DNA of 14,988 nt from Flavobacteriales bacterium UBA7519 (lineage in GTDB: Bacteria; Bacteroidota; Bacteroidia; Flavobacteriales; Weeksellaceae): positions 1 to 14,988 of the forward strand of contig DLND01000170.1 in assembly GCA_002476905.1 (NCBI GenBank), read 5' to 3'. The position numbers were made by a program, and so were the translations under genes. Shown piece by piece: positions 14,299 to 14,988 of this stretch; the first letter of the stretch is position 1; the number at the start of each line of letters is the position of its first letter. The notes under the pieces are model-generated. The model saw nothing but the letters and a program-made list of their open reading frames with translations. It had not been told where the DNA came from and made no database searches.

Positions 14299-14988
14299 TT
14301 GGATAAAAATTTTTTTCAGCGCTCATTGTCGGGACTTGTTTATGTTCTGCTCATAGCCATTTGTACCACGCCAGTCGGCGCATATCTGTTCAGTAGCTTT
14401 CTTCCGGAAGTTAAACAGCAATATCTTTTTTATGGACTGATTACATTCTTTTTTGCCGTTGGCATTTTGGAATGCGTGAGAATCATGAAATTTGATAACA
14501 GTATCTATAAATGGCTTGTTTTTCCGATTGCAGCATTTATTTACTACACTTTCACGAAACGGTTTTTTTATCACGGTTTTTTCTTCAATGTCAATCTGAG
14601 CGAGATGCTTTCTCTGGCACTGATCCCAATAGCCGCGATCACATTATTTAAATTTCCCAAAGAGCTTTATTTTGAAAACGGAAAACTGATTTTCACTGTA
14701 GTTTATCTCGCTTTGCCATTTGGTTTTGCTCTAGGCTTGCCAAAATTCAGCACGCTTGATTCGGAAAAATCTTTTACTTTAGAGGTATTTATGCTTTTTG
14801 TTTTGATCTGGAGCAGCGATACTTTTGCTTATCTCACAGGAAAATTTTTTGGAAAACATAAGATGGCGCCTAAAATCTCCCCCAAAAAAACGTGGGAAGG
14901 GTTTGCGGGTGGCGTAGTACTCACATTGGTTTTAGGATTCTTTGTAGAGCAGTACTTTCCTGAATTGAGAGGTAACTGGATGGTTGTC
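14299..14988 (+). CDS. cdsA: Phosphatidate cytidylyltransferase (CDP-diglyceride synthase), cut at window end
   Basis: CdsA makes CDP-diacylglycerol from phosphatidate and CTP, the branch point to all bacterial phospholipids. The window holds the first 230 codons; the C-terminal signature beyond this point is missing. Several hydrophobic segments are visible from about residue 10 onward. The cytosolic loop is diagnostic: WSSDTFAYLTGKFFGKHKM with Asp174, then KISPKKTWEGFAGG with Ser194-Gly201. The start is a TTG at 14299, giving MDKNFFQRSLSG. An in-frame stop (the LUD stop, 14287-14289) lies four codons upstream and the next ATG would be codon 63, so TTG is the only reasonable start. This gene follows the LUD gene by nine bases. 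Confidence 0.93.
   Translation, partial: MDKNFFQRSLSGLVYVLLIAICTTPVGAYLFSSFLPEVKQQYLFYGLITFFFAVGILECVRIMKFDNSIYKWLVFPIAAFIYYTFTKRFFYHGFFFNVNLSEMLSLALIPIAAITLFKFPKELYFENGKLIFTVVYLALPFGFALGLPKFSTLDSEKSFTLEVFMLFVLIWSSDTFAYLTGKFFGKHKMAPKISPKKTWEGFAGGVVLTLVLGFFVEQYFPELRGNWMVV

Overview
The window looks like ordinary chromosomal DNA from a member of the Flavobacteriia (phylum Bacteroidota), most likely Chryseobacterium or a close relative in the Weeksellaceae. The evidence is low-GC DNA, weak or absent Shine-Dalgarno sequences, several promoter boxes of the Bacteroidota type TAnnTTTG, families largely restricted to this phylum (a GLPGLI-type remnant, a DUF4296 lipoprotein, a small outer-membrane barrel), and the gene order birA / rsfS-ftsH-LUD-cdsA. 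The genus is an inference; the class is well supported.

Layout. Positions 1-98 are a GC-rich tail of unknown origin plus the leader of a pirin gene (99-1001, +). A decayed GLPGLI-like gene (998-1244) overlaps the pirin stop codon and ends in a bidirectional terminator. On the minus strand follow a small outer-membrane barrel gene (1298-1735) and the cytochrome bd oxidase pair cydA-cydB (2907-4250 and 1888-2910). Positions 4251-4606 hold no gene, but contain a 202-bp element with terminal inverted repeats and a TAA duplication that looks like a MITE, and an intrinsic terminator. A secreted prolyl oligopeptidase (4607-6733, -) comes next. Divergent from it is a plus-strand run of four genes: a dolichol-phosphate-mannose-synthase-like GT2 glycosyltransferase, a DUF4296 lipoprotein, tgt (queuosine insertion into tRNA) and an LptF/LptG-family permease (6948-10410). 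birA (biotin-protein ligase, -) converges on that run with 2 bp between stop codons. A second plus-strand run, rsfS-ftsH-LUD protein-cdsA, continues off the right edge; cdsA is cut at 14988.

How the genes relate. Most are housekeeping genes for membrane biology and translation: lipid synthesis (cdsA, and indirectly birA through acetyl-CoA carboxylase), envelope assembly (LptF/G-type permease, lipoprotein, barrel), membrane proteolysis (ftsH), ribosome dormancy (rsfS), tRNA modification (tgt) and respiration (cydAB). I found no sign of a new defence, mobile or biosynthetic system and no RNA gene or CRISPR array. The points most worth a second look are the MITE-like insertion that appears to have pushed the oligopeptidase terminator about 200 bp away from its gene, a Tgt whose three zinc-ligand cysteines are replaced while the aligned spacing and the ligand histidine are kept, the remnant GLPGLI gene, and two consecutive TTG-started genes after ftsH.
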